Notes: generated from the letters alone by a model not told the origin. Shown: positions 35,894-45,371, numbered from the stretch's first letter. The stretch is 64,000 nucleotides of DNA from Hymenobacter sp. YC55 (GCF_029433095.1 NZ_JARNTX010000001.1:558001-622000); one strand, 5' to 3'. Made by a program: numbers and translations.

Positions 35894-36211
35894 CGGCTCC
35901 CTTGATAATTCTGGCGTGATATACTCTGGTTGAAAGCAAGCGGAATTCGCCCTACTTTTGCCTGAATCCGTGTAAAAGAAAAAGAGCGGACCAGATCATC
36001 CGGCGGTCGACGAGACGGGGCCGCGGCATCCATTCTACTACTCTTCCCAAAGCCTTGATTCGGGTATCCGAACAACGCTTTACACACGAATGTTGATTGC
36101 AAATCTACGGATAAATTTTGGTGGCTGGACGTAGAAGCACCGCCGTAATGCAATTTTTCCACATACTAACGTGTTCATTTTCACCTTTCGTACATTTTTT
36201 CTTCCACTGGC
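35894..36211. other. Divergent promoter region GH3 gene / mutL
   Basis: 318 bp without a gene. A minus-strand TAGATTTG at 36100-36107 fits TAnnTTTG and could serve the GH3 gene with a leader near 200 nt; no clear -33 box is seen. Nothing convincing on the mutL side. Confidence 0.35.
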
Positions 36212-38266
36212 ATGGCCGACATAATTCAGCTGCTTCCCGAATATCTGGCCAACCAAATTGCGGCTGGTGAGGTGGTGCAGCGCCCGGCCTCAGCAGTAAA
36301 GGAACTGCTCGAAAACGCCGTCGACGCGGGCGCTACCCAAATTCAGCTCATCATTAAAGACGCTGGCAAACAGCTGGTGCAAGTAGTCGACAATGGGGCC
36401 GGCATGAGCGCCACCGACGCCCGTATGAGCCTTGAGCGCCACGCCACCAGCAAGATCCGCACCACCGACGATTTGTTCCGCATCCGTACGCTCGGCTTCC
36501 GGGGCGAGGCGCTGGCTTCTATTGCCGCGGTGGCTCAGGTAGAACTGCGCACCAAGCCTCGCGACCAAGATACCGGCACGCTGTTGCTCGTGGAAGGCTC
36601 GCAGATCAGCAGCCAGCAACCTGTAGCCTGCCCCGACGGAACCAGCATTAGCGTGAAGAACTTGTTTTTCAACGTGCCGGCCCGCCGCAACTTCCTTAAG
36701 AGCAACGCCGTGGAAATGCGGCACATCCTCGACGAGTTTCAGCACATCGCGCTGGCTAACCCGCAAATAGCGTTTTCGCTGTTCCAAAACGACCTCGAGG
36801 TGTTCAACCTGCCGTCGGGCAAGCTAAGCCAGCGCATCGTGAGTTTGCTTGGCAACGGCTACAAGGAGCAACTGGCGGCTTGCGAGGAAGTAACACCGTT
36901 CATCACCGTGCGGGGATTTATTGGCAAACCGGAATCGGCCAAGAAAAGCCGCGGCGACCAGTTCTTCTTCGTCAACAACCGCTTCATTCGCTCGGCTTAC
37001 CTCAACCATGCCGTGCTGACGGCCTACGAGGGGCTGCTGCCCAAAGACACCTACCCGTTCTACGTGCTGTTTCTGGACCTCGACCCGAAGTCCATTGACA
37101 TCAACGTGCACCCCACCAAAACAGAAATCAAGTTCGAGGACGAGAAAACGGTGTATGCCATTGTGCGCGCCGCCGTGAAGCAGTCTTTGGGCTTGCACAA
37201 CATGGCGCCCTCCCTGGATTTCGAGGGCGACGTGAACTTCGCGCCTATTCAGCCACTAAACCTGGGAGGCAGCCAGAAAAGCACCTTCGACTCAAGCAGC
37301 TTCCGGCCCGATGCTCTGGCATCGGCAGCCTCGCAGGCAGCACAGCCCACTCCCCGCGAACCACGCACTAGCAGCGGCTCCGGCAGTAGTACCACCCGTT
37401 CCGATGCCTACGAGCGGCAGGTGCCGCCCCGGCCAACCGAGCAAGCCAAGCGTGAGCTGGAGGAGTTCTACAAGTCGTTGAGCCAGATCAACGTGCCCGA
37501 GGTAGAGCGCGAGGCCACCGCTATTGGGGTACCGGTTCCGTCGGCTTCGGCCCTGACGGCTGCCCAAACAGCCGCTGCAGAAATACCGAAAGCTGTTACT
37601 ACGAGTGTGCCAGTGGTTCCCGCATCCGTACCCGTACTGCCTGCCGCAACACCTGCTGCTGCGCCGCAGCTTCCCTTGCGCGAAAGCAGCGGTAGCACTG
37701 GCGGCAAAGTGCTGCAGCTGCACCAGCAATACCTGCTGGTGCCAGTCAAGTCGGGCTTGATGCTGATTGACCAGGCGGCCGCGCGGGAGCGGATTCTCTT
37801 CGAGCAGTACGCGCAGGAGCTGGAGCGCGAAACAGGCACGTCCCAGACGTTGTTGTTCCCACGTACAGTTACTTTCTCGCCCCAGGACTTTGCCGTGCTG
37901 CGGGAAGTGGAGGAGGCGTTGCGCGCCCTGGGCTTCCGCTTTTCCGATTTCGGTAAGAACACCATTGCGGTGGAAGGTATTCCGGCCGACGTACCCGCCC
38001 GCGACGAAAAAGAGTTGCTAGAAAGCCTCATCGAGCAATTCCGCAATAGCGCGGGTCTGGTTAAGCTAGAGCGCCGCGAGCAAATGGCCCGCGCATTGGC
38101 TCGCCGAGTGGCAACCACCGCCGCTACGGCCCGCCTCTCCGACACCGAAATGACGGCCTTAGTCGACCGGCTCTTCGCTTGCCAAGTACCCGGTTACACG
38201 CCCGATGGCCGCCGGACGCTGGTGATGCTGGAGATGAGCCAGCTGCAAGCCTTCTTTACGCGCTAA
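36212..38266 (+). CDS. mutL: DNA mismatch repair protein MutL
   Basis: 684-residue MutL. The N-terminal GHKL ATPase is complete: ELLENAVDAGATQI, DNGAGM and TLGFRGEAL. A proline/serine/alanine-rich linker spans about residues 360-505. The C-terminal dimerisation domain begins near 510. The endonuclease motif DQHA(x)2E(x)4E is altered: it reads DQAAARERILFE, with Ala for His, and the CPHGRP-type motif is TPDGRR. So nicking activity is probably weak or absent, although the ATPase should work. It is followed by two rhomboid genes on the same strand after 211 nt. Confidence 0.93.
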   Translation: MADIIQLLPEYLANQIAAGEVVQRPASAVKELLENAVDAGATQIQLIIKDAGKQLVQVVDNGAGMSATDARMSLERHATSKIRTTDDLFRIRTLGFRGEALASIAAVAQVELRTKPRDQDTGTLLLVEGSQISSQQPVACPDGTSISVKNLFFNVPARRNFLKSNAVEMRHILDEFQHIALANPQIAFSLFQNDLEVFNLPSGKLSQRIVSLLGNGYKEQLAACEEVTPFITVRGFIGKPESAKKSRGDQFFFVNNRFIRSAYLNHAVLTAYEGLLPKDTYPFYVLFLDLDPKSIDINVHPTKTEIKFEDEKTVYAIVRAAVKQSLGLHNMAPSLDFEGDVNFAPIQPLNLGGSQKSTFDSSSFRPDALASAASQAAQPTPREPRTSSGSGSSTTRSDAYERQVPPRPTEQAKRELEEFYKSLSQINVPEVEREATAIGVPVPSASALTAAQTAAAEIPKAVTTSVPVVPASVPVLPAATPAAAPQLPLRESSGSTGGKVLQLHQQYLLVPVKSGLMLIDQAAARERILFEQYAQELERETGTSQTLLFPRTVTFSPQDFAVLREVEEALRALGFRFSDFGKNTIAVEGIPADVPARDEKELLESLIEQFRNSAGLVKLERREQMARALARRVATTAATARLSDTEMTALVDRLFACQVPGYTPDGRRTLVMLEMSQLQAFFTR

Positions 38267-38477
38267 GTTGGCTAATGCTGATTTCACCGAGCGGAACTCG
38301 CTAAGTCAAGTAAACAACCATTCAGCAGACGGAGCGAATGATCTGTGAGCTGGCGGTTTGGTATACTGTTCGGGTAGTCCGGCCAAATCGCCTCAATCAG
38401 CGTAAGAACCAGTCAATGCGTTAGAAGCAGTGAACTCACAATAAACCAGCACACCCCGCGACTCAACTAAGCCCTTC

Positions 38478-39275
38478 ATGTTCCGACTTACCCCTACTGT
38501 TCGCACCCTGCTCATCATCAACGTGCTGGTGTTCTTCCTGCAAAGCCAGCTTGGCGCTCAACTTACCGTAATTGGCGCCTTGTACCCAATTGGTTCCGTG
38601 TATTTCAAGCCTTGGCAGTTCGTGACGTACATGTTCATGCACAGCGGCATTGGGCACTTGTTGTCCAACATGCTTGGCTTGGTGTTCATCGGGGCTTCGC
38701 TGGAAGACGTGTGGGGGCCTAAACGGTTCCTGACGTATTGGCTGATTTGTGGAATAGGAGCGGGCGTGCTTTACGAAGGCGTGCGTAATTATGAGTTGTA
38801 CCAGATGAACGTAGACCGTGCGGCATTTCATCAGGAGCCCTCAGGTATTGCTTTCGCCGACTTCTTCCGCGATCATCTTCCGAACGCCGGTGAATCTTAC
38901 CAGCAGGTTGCTGCGCAGCTGCAACGCACACCCAACGACCAGAAGTTGGTATCAATGGCCACAGAGGCCGTAGATACTATTTACGACCAGTCGTTGAATA
39001 GCCCAGTGGCGGGTATGTTGGGTGCATCCGGGGCCTTGTTTGCGGTGTTGTTTGCTTTCGGCTACTTGTTTCCGCAGCAGACACTTTTCATCTTTCCCAT
39101 CCCGTTTCCTATCAAAGCCTGGCTGTTTGTTTTCCTCTATACGGCCTACGAGCTATATGCCGGGTTACACCAAACGCCTGGCGACAATGTGGCGCACTTC
39201 GCACATTTGGGCGGAATGTTGATTGGCTTTATCGTGTTGAAAATCTGGCAACGGAACGGCACCCATTATGGTTAA
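38478..39275 (+). CDS. Rhomboid-family intramembrane serine protease 1
   Basis: 265-residue polytopic membrane protease. Catalytic Ser lies in GASGALFAVLF (TM4) and the His in AHLGGMLIGFIV (TM6); HSGIGHLLSNMLGL is the TM2 motif. A soluble loop of about 70 residues (near 105-175) between membrane segments is larger than in compact rhomboids and contains QQVAAQLQRTPNDQ. It cleaves other proteins in or near the membrane; substrates are unknown. A second rhomboid follows 107 nt downstream, and mutL lies upstream, an order common in this phylum. Confidence 0.88.
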   Translation: MFRLTPTVRTLLIINVLVFFLQSQLGAQLTVIGALYPIGSVYFKPWQFVTYMFMHSGIGHLLSNMLGLVFIGASLEDVWGPKRFLTYWLICGIGAGVLYEGVRNYELYQMNVDRAAFHQEPSGIAFADFFRDHLPNAGESYQQVAAQLQRTPNDQKLVSMATEAVDTIYDQSLNSPVAGMLGASGALFAVLFAFGYLFPQQTLFIFPIPFPIKAWLFVFLYTAYELYAGLHQTPGDNVAHFAHLGGMLIGFIVLKIWQRNGTHYG

Positions 39276-39382
39276 GTGAAGTGTCGCTGCGTGGTGGACA
39301 ACTTCCCGAGGTTGGGTGTAGGCAGCATTTGCGTCAGCACACTTTTCGGAATCTGCGTTCTTTGTTTTAAGCTTCTCTTCCC

Positions 39383-40267
39383 ATGAGTTTTATCAACGAT
39401 ATCCGTACTGCCTTCAGCCGGCGCGACAACGCGCTTAATCAGCTGCTGTTGATTAATGCGATAGTGTTCGTCGTGTTGATACTGTTCGGTGCTGTTATGT
39501 TCGTGACCACTGGCTCGAGCCAACAGGGCTTGGTGCTGGAGTGGATTGCCGTGCCCTCGGAGCCCATGCTGCTGCTGACCCGCCCCTGGACGCTGCTTAC
39601 ATACAGCTTCACCCACATCGGGTTCTTTCACATTCTATTCAACTTGCTAAACCTGTACTGGTTTGGCTCCCTAGTACGCGAGTACCTCGGCGACCGTAAA
39701 CTGGTAAGTCTCTATGTGCTAGGCGCGCTTGCGGGTGTGGTGCTGTATCTGCTGGCTTTCAACTTGCTGCCTGTTTTCCAGGGGCGGCCCTCTATTCTGT
39801 ACGGAGCTTCGGCCAGCGTTGTGGCCATCATTGTAGGGGCTGCTACGCTGCTACCCGATTACACTTTTAGCGTCATCCTCATTGGCCCGGTCAAGATCAA
39901 ATACATTGCGGCCGTGGTGGTACTGGTGTCGTTGGCCAGCCTCGACAAAGGCAACGCGGGCGGCGAAATTGCGCACTTAGGTGGTGCTTTATTAGGCTTT
40001 CTTTACATCAAACAGCTGCAACGAGGACGCGACCTAGGTACGCCCGTGCAAGCCGTCGGCGATTGGGTGGGCGCCTTGCTTTCGGGGCGGCCGCGCCTAC
40101 GGGTTACGCACCGCGGTGGTAGCACAACAGCAGCTTCTAAAAAAGGCCCCATGCCTAAGCCCGAGCAAAACGACATCGACACCATCTTGGATAAGATTTC
40201 GCGCTCCGGCTATGAAAGCCTTTCCAAAGACGAAAAGCAAAAGCTATTTCGAGCTAGTCAGAAGTAA
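39383..40267 (+). CDS. Rhomboid-family intramembrane serine protease 2 with C-terminal cytosolic tail
   Basis: 294-residue rhomboid. Catalytic Ser is in YGASASV and His in IAHLGGALLGFLY; the TM2 motif is HIGFFHILFNLLNLYWFG. After the last membrane segment (about residue 210) a Lys/Arg-rich linker leads to a short conserved C-terminal helix pair, DIDTILDKISRSGYESLS, probably a small cytosolic domain typical of Bacteroidota rhomboids. It is a tandem partner of the preceding gene but clearly not a recent copy. Substrates are unknown. Confidence 0.88.
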   Translation: MSFINDIRTAFSRRDNALNQLLLINAIVFVVLILFGAVMFVTTGSSQQGLVLEWIAVPSEPMLLLTRPWTLLTYSFTHIGFFHILFNLLNLYWFGSLVREYLGDRKLVSLYVLGALAGVVLYLLAFNLLPVFQGRPSILYGASASVVAIIVGAATLLPDYTFSVILIGPVKIKYIAAVVVLVSLASLDKGNAGGEIAHLGGALLGFLYIKQLQRGRDLGTPVQAVGDWVGALLSGRPRLRVTHRGGSTTAASKKGPMPKPEQNDIDTILDKISRSGYESLSKDEKQKLFRASQK

Positions 40268-40413
40268 TTGTTTCTCAATCGGCCAAGCACAATGCTTGGC
40301 CTTTTTTGTGGGTTGGCAGCAGCGGCCTAGCGTTAGCGGCTTCCTATGAGCGGCTACTAAGTCGTAAATCCTTGGTAGGTTACGCCTCAGGTTCGCTCAT
40401 TTTTACGTGTCTT

Positions 40414-41286
40414 ATGAAAGTTGTCGGTTTCACCTTTGTGCGCAATGCCGTCACCTATGATTACCCGGTGCTCGAGAGCTTGAAGTCCCTGCTTCCGCTC
40501 TGCGATGAAGTGGTGGTGGCCGTGGGCAATTCCAGCGACGATACGCTCGGCCTAATAAAGAGCCTCAACTCGCCTAAAATCCGCATCCTGGAAACTGTGT
40601 GGGACGACACCCTGCGCGAGGGCGGCAAAGTACTGGCCGTAGAAACCGATAAAGCGCTGGCTGCCGTGCCCGCCGATGCCGATTGGGCCATCTACCTGCA
40701 AGCTGATGAGGTACTACACGAGGCCGATTACCCTGCTATCCGGGTCGGAATGGAGCGCTGGCGGGCGGACAAGCAAGTAGATGGCTTGCTGCTGAACTAC
40801 CGGCATTTCTACGCCAGCTACGACTACATTGGCGACTCCCCCCGGTGGTACCGCCGCGAAATCCGGGTGGTGCGACCCGGTGCCGGCATCTATTCCTACC
40901 GCGACGCACAGGGCTTCCGCAAAACTGGTAACCTAAAGCTGCGCGTGAAGCTGATCGACGCCACTGTGCATCACTACGGCTACGTGAAAACGCCCGCCGC
41001 CATGCAGCGCAAGCAGGAAACCTTCGGCAAACTCTGGCATTCCGATGAGTGGATGGCCCAGCACGTAGTACCCGCCGAAGAATTCGATTACAGCGAAATC
41101 GACTCGTTGCAACACTTTCGGGGCACTCATCCGGCGGTGATGCAGGAGCGGGTACGCCAGCAAAACTGGCGCTACGACCACGACATGAGCCGCAACCGCT
41201 ACCGCCTGAAAGATAAGTTCAAGCAAGTGGTGTTTCGCCTAACCGGCTACCGCATTGGCGAGTATCGAAACTATCAGTTGCTATAG
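40414..41286 (+). CDS. GT2-like glycosyltransferase
   Basis: 290-residue cytosolic enzyme starting MKVVGFTFVRNAVTYDYP at ATG 40414. The upstream open frame back to 40306 is not protein-like. GT-A features are NSSDDT near residue 42 and an acidic metal-site candidate in IYLQADEVLHEADY. The middle YRHFYASYDYIGDSPRWYRREIRVV is typical of this family. A role in glycan or lipopolysaccharide core modification is likely. It is isolated from other glycan genes, though an acyltransferase gene follows. Confidence 0.75.
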   Translation: MKVVGFTFVRNAVTYDYPVLESLKSLLPLCDEVVVAVGNSSDDTLGLIKSLNSPKIRILETVWDDTLREGGKVLAVETDKALAAVPADADWAIYLQADEVLHEADYPAIRVGMERWRADKQVDGLLLNYRHFYASYDYIGDSPRWYRREIRVVRPGAGIYSYRDAQGFRKTGNLKLRVKLIDATVHHYGYVKTPAAMQRKQETFGKLWHSDEWMAQHVVPAEEFDYSEIDSLQHFRGTHPAVMQERVRQQNWRYDHDMSRNRYRLKDKFKQVVFRLTGYRIGEYRNYQLL

Positions 41287-41586
41287 CCAAGCCCGTAAGG
41301 CTTTGCAAGTTAAAGCTGAGTCAGCCGTTCACGGACTGGAATAGCGAGCAGAATCAAAGCCCTTGCTGGTTGTCGTTCCGCGACGCGGGAGAAATCTGAG
41401 TATCACCGTTAGATGAGCTTATCCAGATTCCTCCTGCGTCGGAATGACAAGCGCATGGTGGAAGATTCTGAAAGTAAAGTGAGTTCAGGAAGTAATTGAG
41501 TGTGCAACCAGAAAGGAATGGTATGTTTAAAAGGGGAAGCCACTCCCGTTGCTTGTAGTTAAGCAACATACAGGTTGACGCAGCGC
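41287..41586. other. Gap with palindromic repeat copy 4
   Basis: 300 bp without a gene; the palindrome at 41370-41450 fills the centre. Nothing else is recognised, and the acyltransferase start follows. Confidence 0.4.
41370..41450. repeat. Palindromic intergenic repeat, copy 4 (GTCATTCCGACG type, degenerate)
   Basis: Imperfect arms 41370-41398 and 41424-41450. The right arm ends GTCGGAATGACAA, nearly the same as the right end of the element at 55297-55380. Two indels and a few changes suggest an old copy. Confidence 0.7.
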
Positions 41587-42732
41587 ATGAAAGCACAACT
41601 ACTATCAGAGCCGAAAGCAGCGGTGTTAAGTACTAAGCCTCACTACGCTATTCTGGACGGGCTGCGAGGGGTGGCCGCATTACTGGTAGTAGCCTTTCAT
41701 TTGTTTGAGGCGCATGCCACCAGCCACCTCGACCAGATCATCAACCATGGCTATCTGGCCGTCGACTTTTTCTTTCTGCTCTCTGGCTTTGTTATTGGCT
41801 ACGCCTACGATGACCGATGGGGCCAGATGACGCTAAAGGACTTCTTCAAGGTCCGGCTTATCCGACTGCAACCGCTGGTGGTGCTGGGCATGATTATCGG
41901 GGCCTTGTTTTTCTATTTCCAGGATTCCACCCTGTGGCCTACTATTAGTGAGGTGCCGGTCTGGAAAATGCTGCTGGTGATGGTCATCGGGTTTACCTTA
42001 TTGCCGGTGCCAATTTCGATGGACATCCGGGGCTGGCAGGAAATGCACCCGCTCGATGGGCCTGGCTGGTCCTTGTTCTTCGAGTACATCGCCAATTTGC
42101 TGTACGCGCTTGGCGTACGGAAATTTTCCAAGACGGCGCTGTCGGTGCTGGTGGTACTGGCCGGGGCGGCCCTAATTCACTTCGCCGTCACTAATACTAC
42201 CGGGGACGTAATTGGGGGGTGGTCGTTGGAGCCCACCCAATTGCGCATCGGGTTTACGCGGATGATGTATCCTTTTTTTGCTGGGTTGTTGCTTTGCCGC
42301 GTCGCCACTCTTGCCGCAGTAAAACACGCTTTCTTGTGGTGCAGCTTGTTGCTGGCCCTGGTTCTTGCCTTCCCCCGAGTAGGTAGTGCCGAACACTTGT
42401 GGTTAAACGGCTTGTATGACTCGCTCAATATTGTGTTTGTGTTCCCCTTGATTGTGTGGCTAGGGGCTAGCGGGCAACTAGCTGGCGGGACAAGTGCTAC
42501 TCGGCTATGTAAGTTTCTCGGTGATATTTCCTACCCCGTGTACATCACGCACTACCCGCTCATCTATACCTATACCGGCTGGGTAAGCACCCATAAACCC
42601 TCTCTGCAACAGGCCTTGCCCGTGGCTCTGTTTACGTTTGCGGCTATTGTTTTGCTTGCTTACGCCTGCCTAAGGCTGTACGATGAACCGGTCAGACGCT
42701 GGTTGAGAAACAAGCTGCTAGCTGCTAGATGA
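41587..42732 (+). CDS. Acyltransferase-3 family membrane protein (OafA/YrhL-like)
   Basis: 381-residue polytopic O-acyltransferase. The family motif is ILDGLRGVAALLVVAFHLFE near the N-terminus, with the catalytic His in AFH. About ten membrane segments follow, and DISYPVYITHYPLIY near the C-terminus is typical. It transfers an acyl group, often acetyl, to a surface glycan. ATG at 41587 is preferred; a TTG lies four codons upstream. It sits after a glycosyltransferase with a 300-bp gap holding a palindrome, so joint expression is uncertain. Confidence 0.87.
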   Translation: MKAQLLSEPKAAVLSTKPHYAILDGLRGVAALLVVAFHLFEAHATSHLDQIINHGYLAVDFFFLLSGFVIGYAYDDRWGQMTLKDFFKVRLIRLQPLVVLGMIIGALFFYFQDSTLWPTISEVPVWKMLLVMVIGFTLLPVPISMDIRGWQEMHPLDGPGWSLFFEYIANLLYALGVRKFSKTALSVLVVLAGAALIHFAVTNTTGDVIGGWSLEPTQLRIGFTRMMYPFFAGLLLCRVATLAAVKHAFLWCSLLLALVLAFPRVGSAEHLWLNGLYDSLNIVFVFPLIVWLGASGQLAGGTSATRLCKFLGDISYPVYITHYPLIYTYTGWVSTHKPSLQQALPVALFTFAAIVLLAYACLRLYDEPVRRWLRNKLLAAR

Positions 42733-42797
42733 ACGCTTACACGCTAGCTTCTCAGCAGTGCTACCTCTTTGACATATACGCAGTGCAGCAAAGCGCT

Positions 42798-43496
42798 TCA
42801 CTTCTGCATGTGAAATTGACGCCGGTCGGGTGGGAGACGCTCGATGGCATAGCGCAGGGCTGTGCGAGGTAGTTGGCCCCGGTAGTCGGCCAAGAATTCT
42901 TCTAGGGCATCCTCATTCCGTTTGCCCACTTCGCGCAGCATCCATCCCATGGCTTTATGAATTAGGTCGTGAGGGTGGGAGAGAAGTTGGGCGGACAGGT
43001 GGAAGGTATCGGCAAACTGGTTTTTGCGAATGAAGGCCAACGTGGAAACCAACGCCATGCGTTGGCTCCAAAGCTGCGGCTCGGCCGCCAACTCATACAG
43101 CGGCTCCCGGTCTTTGTCGAGCAGGTAGGTGCCCACCAGCATCGGGCAGGTGATATCCACCAGATTCCAGTTGTTGACGAAGCGCCGGTTGGCCAGATAC
43201 CGCTCGTGAATAACGCGCTGGCCCGCGGGGCCAGCCTTTGGAAACTGCAGCGTCCAGACAATAAGTGCCGTCTGCCGGCACTCGTGCCACGGGCTTGCCA
43301 ATAGCTTTTCTACCTCAGCAAGCGGCAGCGCCCGAAACTGCCGGGCCAACTGGCGCTGCTGCGGCAAATCGAGACCTAAAAACTGGTCACCCTCGCCATA
43401 TTCACCGGGCTTGGTTTTAAAGAAACGAGCAAGCAGAACGGCACGGGCTGGATCAGCCAGGGCGTGAAGGGCAGCTTCGAGGTTGGCGGCGGTCAT
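42798..43496 (-). CDS. DNA alkylation repair protein (AlkD-like HEAT repeats)
   Basis: 232-residue helical protein of the AlkD family, DNA glycosylases for bulky or cationic alkylated bases. It starts at ATG 43496 (MTAANLEAALHALAD); an extended frame upstream to 43805 is antisense to the macro-domain gene and is discarded. Motifs are YFLG-like GDQFLGLDLPQQR, CRQTALIVWTLQF and NWNLVDITCPMLVG, which include the W/D catalytic region. It begins 38 nt after the macro-domain gene stop on the same strand, suggesting a two-gene operon for nucleic-acid or ADP-ribose repair. Confidence 0.88.
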   Translation of the reverse strand: MTAANLEAALHALADPARAVLLARFFKTKPGEYGEGDQFLGLDLPQQRQLARQFRALPLAEVEKLLASPWHECRQTALIVWTLQFPKAGPAGQRVIHERYLANRRFVNNWNLVDITCPMLVGTYLLDKDREPLYELAAEPQLWSQRMALVSTLAFIRKNQFADTFHLSAQLLSHPHDLIHKAMGWMLREVGKRNEDALEEFLADYRGQLPRTALRYAIERLPPDRRQFHMQK

Positions 43497-43534
43497 TGGG
43501 AGCGAAATATAGGTGCCCAACAGCAAGCCGGAAG

Positions 43535-44167
43535 TTACTTGATGTTGTACTTTATATCTGACTCGTTGTGCGTGTAGAAGTAGGCGTAGTTGGAGCGCAA
43601 CTCCTCCCAACCGGCTTTGGTGGCGTACTTCTGGTGCATTACATCTTCCCAGGCAATGCGCATTTGGCGGGCACACACCAGCGGCCGTACTTGCCCCACT
43701 CCGGTGCCAAGACCCGGAATGGCCACACTCTTGATTTTTGATTTCACTAACTCGCCAGTAGGCAGCACGCCGTGCTCGAGCAAAAGCAGTAGCGCCTTCA
43801 TGCAATGATACACGTTGGGCCCACGCGTAATGGTCATGGGCGTGCGCATGGTAGGCGCCGAAATCAGGTAGGGAAATAGGCCGCTACCCGTGGGCAGAAT
43901 GGTGGCCTGCCCAACCAATAGTTCTCCGTAGAACTTCTCGCGGATAATGCGCTGCAACTCTTTCTCGAGGTGCCAGCCTAAGTGTTTGGATATCGCAAAG
44001 TCGATACCGCCGTTCATGAAGCCGAAGCTGTTGGCCGGACTGACAATGGCGTCGCACGGGAAGTCGAAGATGGAGCCGTGCCGGACTGTTACTTGGTCGA
44101 TGTCGGCAAATACTCGCTGCCAGGCATCCGTAATTTCTTGGTTGACATCAATAAGGTGAAAGTGCAT
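43535..44167 (-). CDS. Macro-domain protein
   Basis: 210-residue macro-domain protein, a class that binds or hydrolyses ADP-ribose or related compounds. The ligand loop is in DAIVSPANSFGFMNGGIDFAI, which fits the SPAN and GG-I-D pattern, and a later AIPGLGTGVGQV resembles the phosphate-binding loop. It is larger than minimal macro domains of about 170 residues. It precedes the AlkD-like gene with a short gap, both on the minus strand. Removal of ADP-ribose from DNA or proteins is possible but unproven. No toxin ADP-ribosyltransferase is visible nearby. Confidence 0.85.
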   Translation of the reverse strand: MHFHLIDVNQEITDAWQRVFADIDQVTVRHGSIFDFPCDAIVSPANSFGFMNGGIDFAISKHLGWHLEKELQRIIREKFYGELLVGQATILPTGSGLFPYLISAPTMRTPMTITRGPNVYHCMKALLLLLEHGVLPTGELVKSKIKSVAIPGLGTGVGQVRPLVCARQMRIAWEDVMHQKYATKAGWEELRSNYAYFYTHNESDIKYNIK

Positions 44168-44227
44168 GTAAGGATGTTAGGCTAGCAAGGTAGTGAATAC
44201 CTGCCTTTCACTATGCTTGCTAAACGA

Positions 44228-44263
44228 AAACCGGCCGCTCCGCTAGTGCGGAACGGCCGGTTT
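44228..44263 (-). terminator. Terminator of mdh
   Basis: 16-bp arms (44228-44243 and 44248-44263) with one mismatch, ending on the minus strand in a T-rich tail (TTTTCGTTT). It lies 22 nt after the mdh stop. Confidence 0.88.
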
Positions 44264-44284
44264 CAGTTAGAGCGAAAAACGGAA

Positions 44285-45226
44285 CTAAGCCGAAGCCTTG
44301 CTCATGTTGTCCAGCGCGTCCATTACTTCTTTTACGTGGCCGCGCGAAGTTTCCAGGGCTGCCTTTTCCTCGTCGTTGAGTTGCAACTCGATTACTCTCT
44401 CGATGCCATTTTTGCCGAGGATAACCGGGGCGCCCAAGTACACACCATTGATGCCATACTCGCCCTGCAGTTCGATGCACACGGGGAACACGCGGCGCTG
44501 GTCGCGCACAATGGCTTCTACCATCTGCGCAGCTGCTGCGCCAGGAGCGTACCAAGCGGAAGTGCCCATCAGCTTCACTAGCTCACCGCCACCCACGGCC
44601 GTGCGCTGCACAATGGCGTCCAGCTCCGCCTTGCCGATCAGCTCGGTTACGGGGATACCGCCAACGGTGGTGTAGCGGGGGAGGGGCACCATTGTGTCGC
44701 CGTGGCCGCCCATCAATACGGCTTGGATGTCCTTGGGGCTTACGTTCAGGGCTTCGGCCAGGAAAGCGCGGTAGCGGGCAGTGTCCAGAATGCCGGCCAT
44801 GCCAAACACCTTCTCGCGGGGCAGACCCGAGGTGAGGTGCGCCTGGTAGGTCATCACGTCGAGCGGGTTGCTTACTACGATGATGATGGCGTTTGGCGAA
44901 TATTTTACCACTTGCTCCGTCACCGTTTTCACGATACCGGCGTTGGTCGAAATCAGGTCGTCGCGGCTCATGCCGGGCTTGCGGGGCAAACCCGACGTAA
45001 TAACTACCACGTCGGAATCAGCAGTGCGGCTGTAGTCGCCGGTGACGCCTACGGTGCGGGAGTCGTAGCCAATGATGGGAGATTTCTGCCAGATATCCAG
45101 TGCTTTGCCTTCAGCGAAGCCCTCTTTGATGTCAACCAGAACAATTTCGTTGGCGATTTCGCGGGTGGCTAATACGTCGGCGCAAGTAGCGCCTACGTTG
45201 CCAGCCCCAACTACGGTAACTTTCAT
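44285..45226 (-). CDS. mdh: Malate dehydrogenase
   Basis: 313-residue LDH-like malate dehydrogenase of the TCA cycle, NAD-dependent. N-terminus MKVTVVGAGNVGATCA is the nucleotide site; TSGLPRKPGMSRDDLIS is the malate-type mobile loop, with Arg residues for dicarboxylate binding, and MGGHGDTMVPLPRY contains the catalytic His. Length is standard. It is followed by a strong hairpin terminator and preceded by a 145-bp gap to the tilS stop, so it is probably monocistronic. Confidence 0.96.
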   Translation of the reverse strand: MKVTVVGAGNVGATCADVLATREIANEIVLVDIKEGFAEGKALDIWQKSPIIGYDSRTVGVTGDYSRTADSDVVVITSGLPRKPGMSRDDLISTNAGIVKTVTEQVVKYSPNAIIIVVSNPLDVMTYQAHLTSGLPREKVFGMAGILDTARYRAFLAEALNVSPKDIQAVLMGGHGDTMVPLPRYTTVGGIPVTELIGKAELDAIVQRTAVGGGELVKLMGTSAWYAPGAAAAQMVEAIVRDQRRVFPVCIELQGEYGINGVYLGAPVILGKNGIERVIELQLNDEEKAALETSRGHVKEVMDALDNMSKASA

Positions 45227-45371
45227 CGAGTGATGGATTGGGTGTACGGTTTGGGTTCGGGCGTAAAGCTAAGGGTTGGATGGGTAAAATGTTGAAATGT
45301 TAACCGGTTAGCTGAGTAATGAATCATCGGGGTAGACAACCAGTATCAAATCAATACTTTACCTAAGTAGT

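Noticed and set aside
35894..36162. Small minus-strand open frame running into the GH3 gene start region
   Set aside because: No protein-like pattern, and it overlaps the GH3 5' end in another frame.
37468..38145. Minus-strand open frame of 225 codons opposite mutL
   Set aside because: Ser/Arg/Ala-rich antisense shadow with no recognisable fold.
43497..43805. 103-codon N-terminal extension of the AlkD-like gene
   Set aside because: It overlaps the macro-domain gene out of frame, has no protein-like content, and the ATG at 43496 fits the family start.
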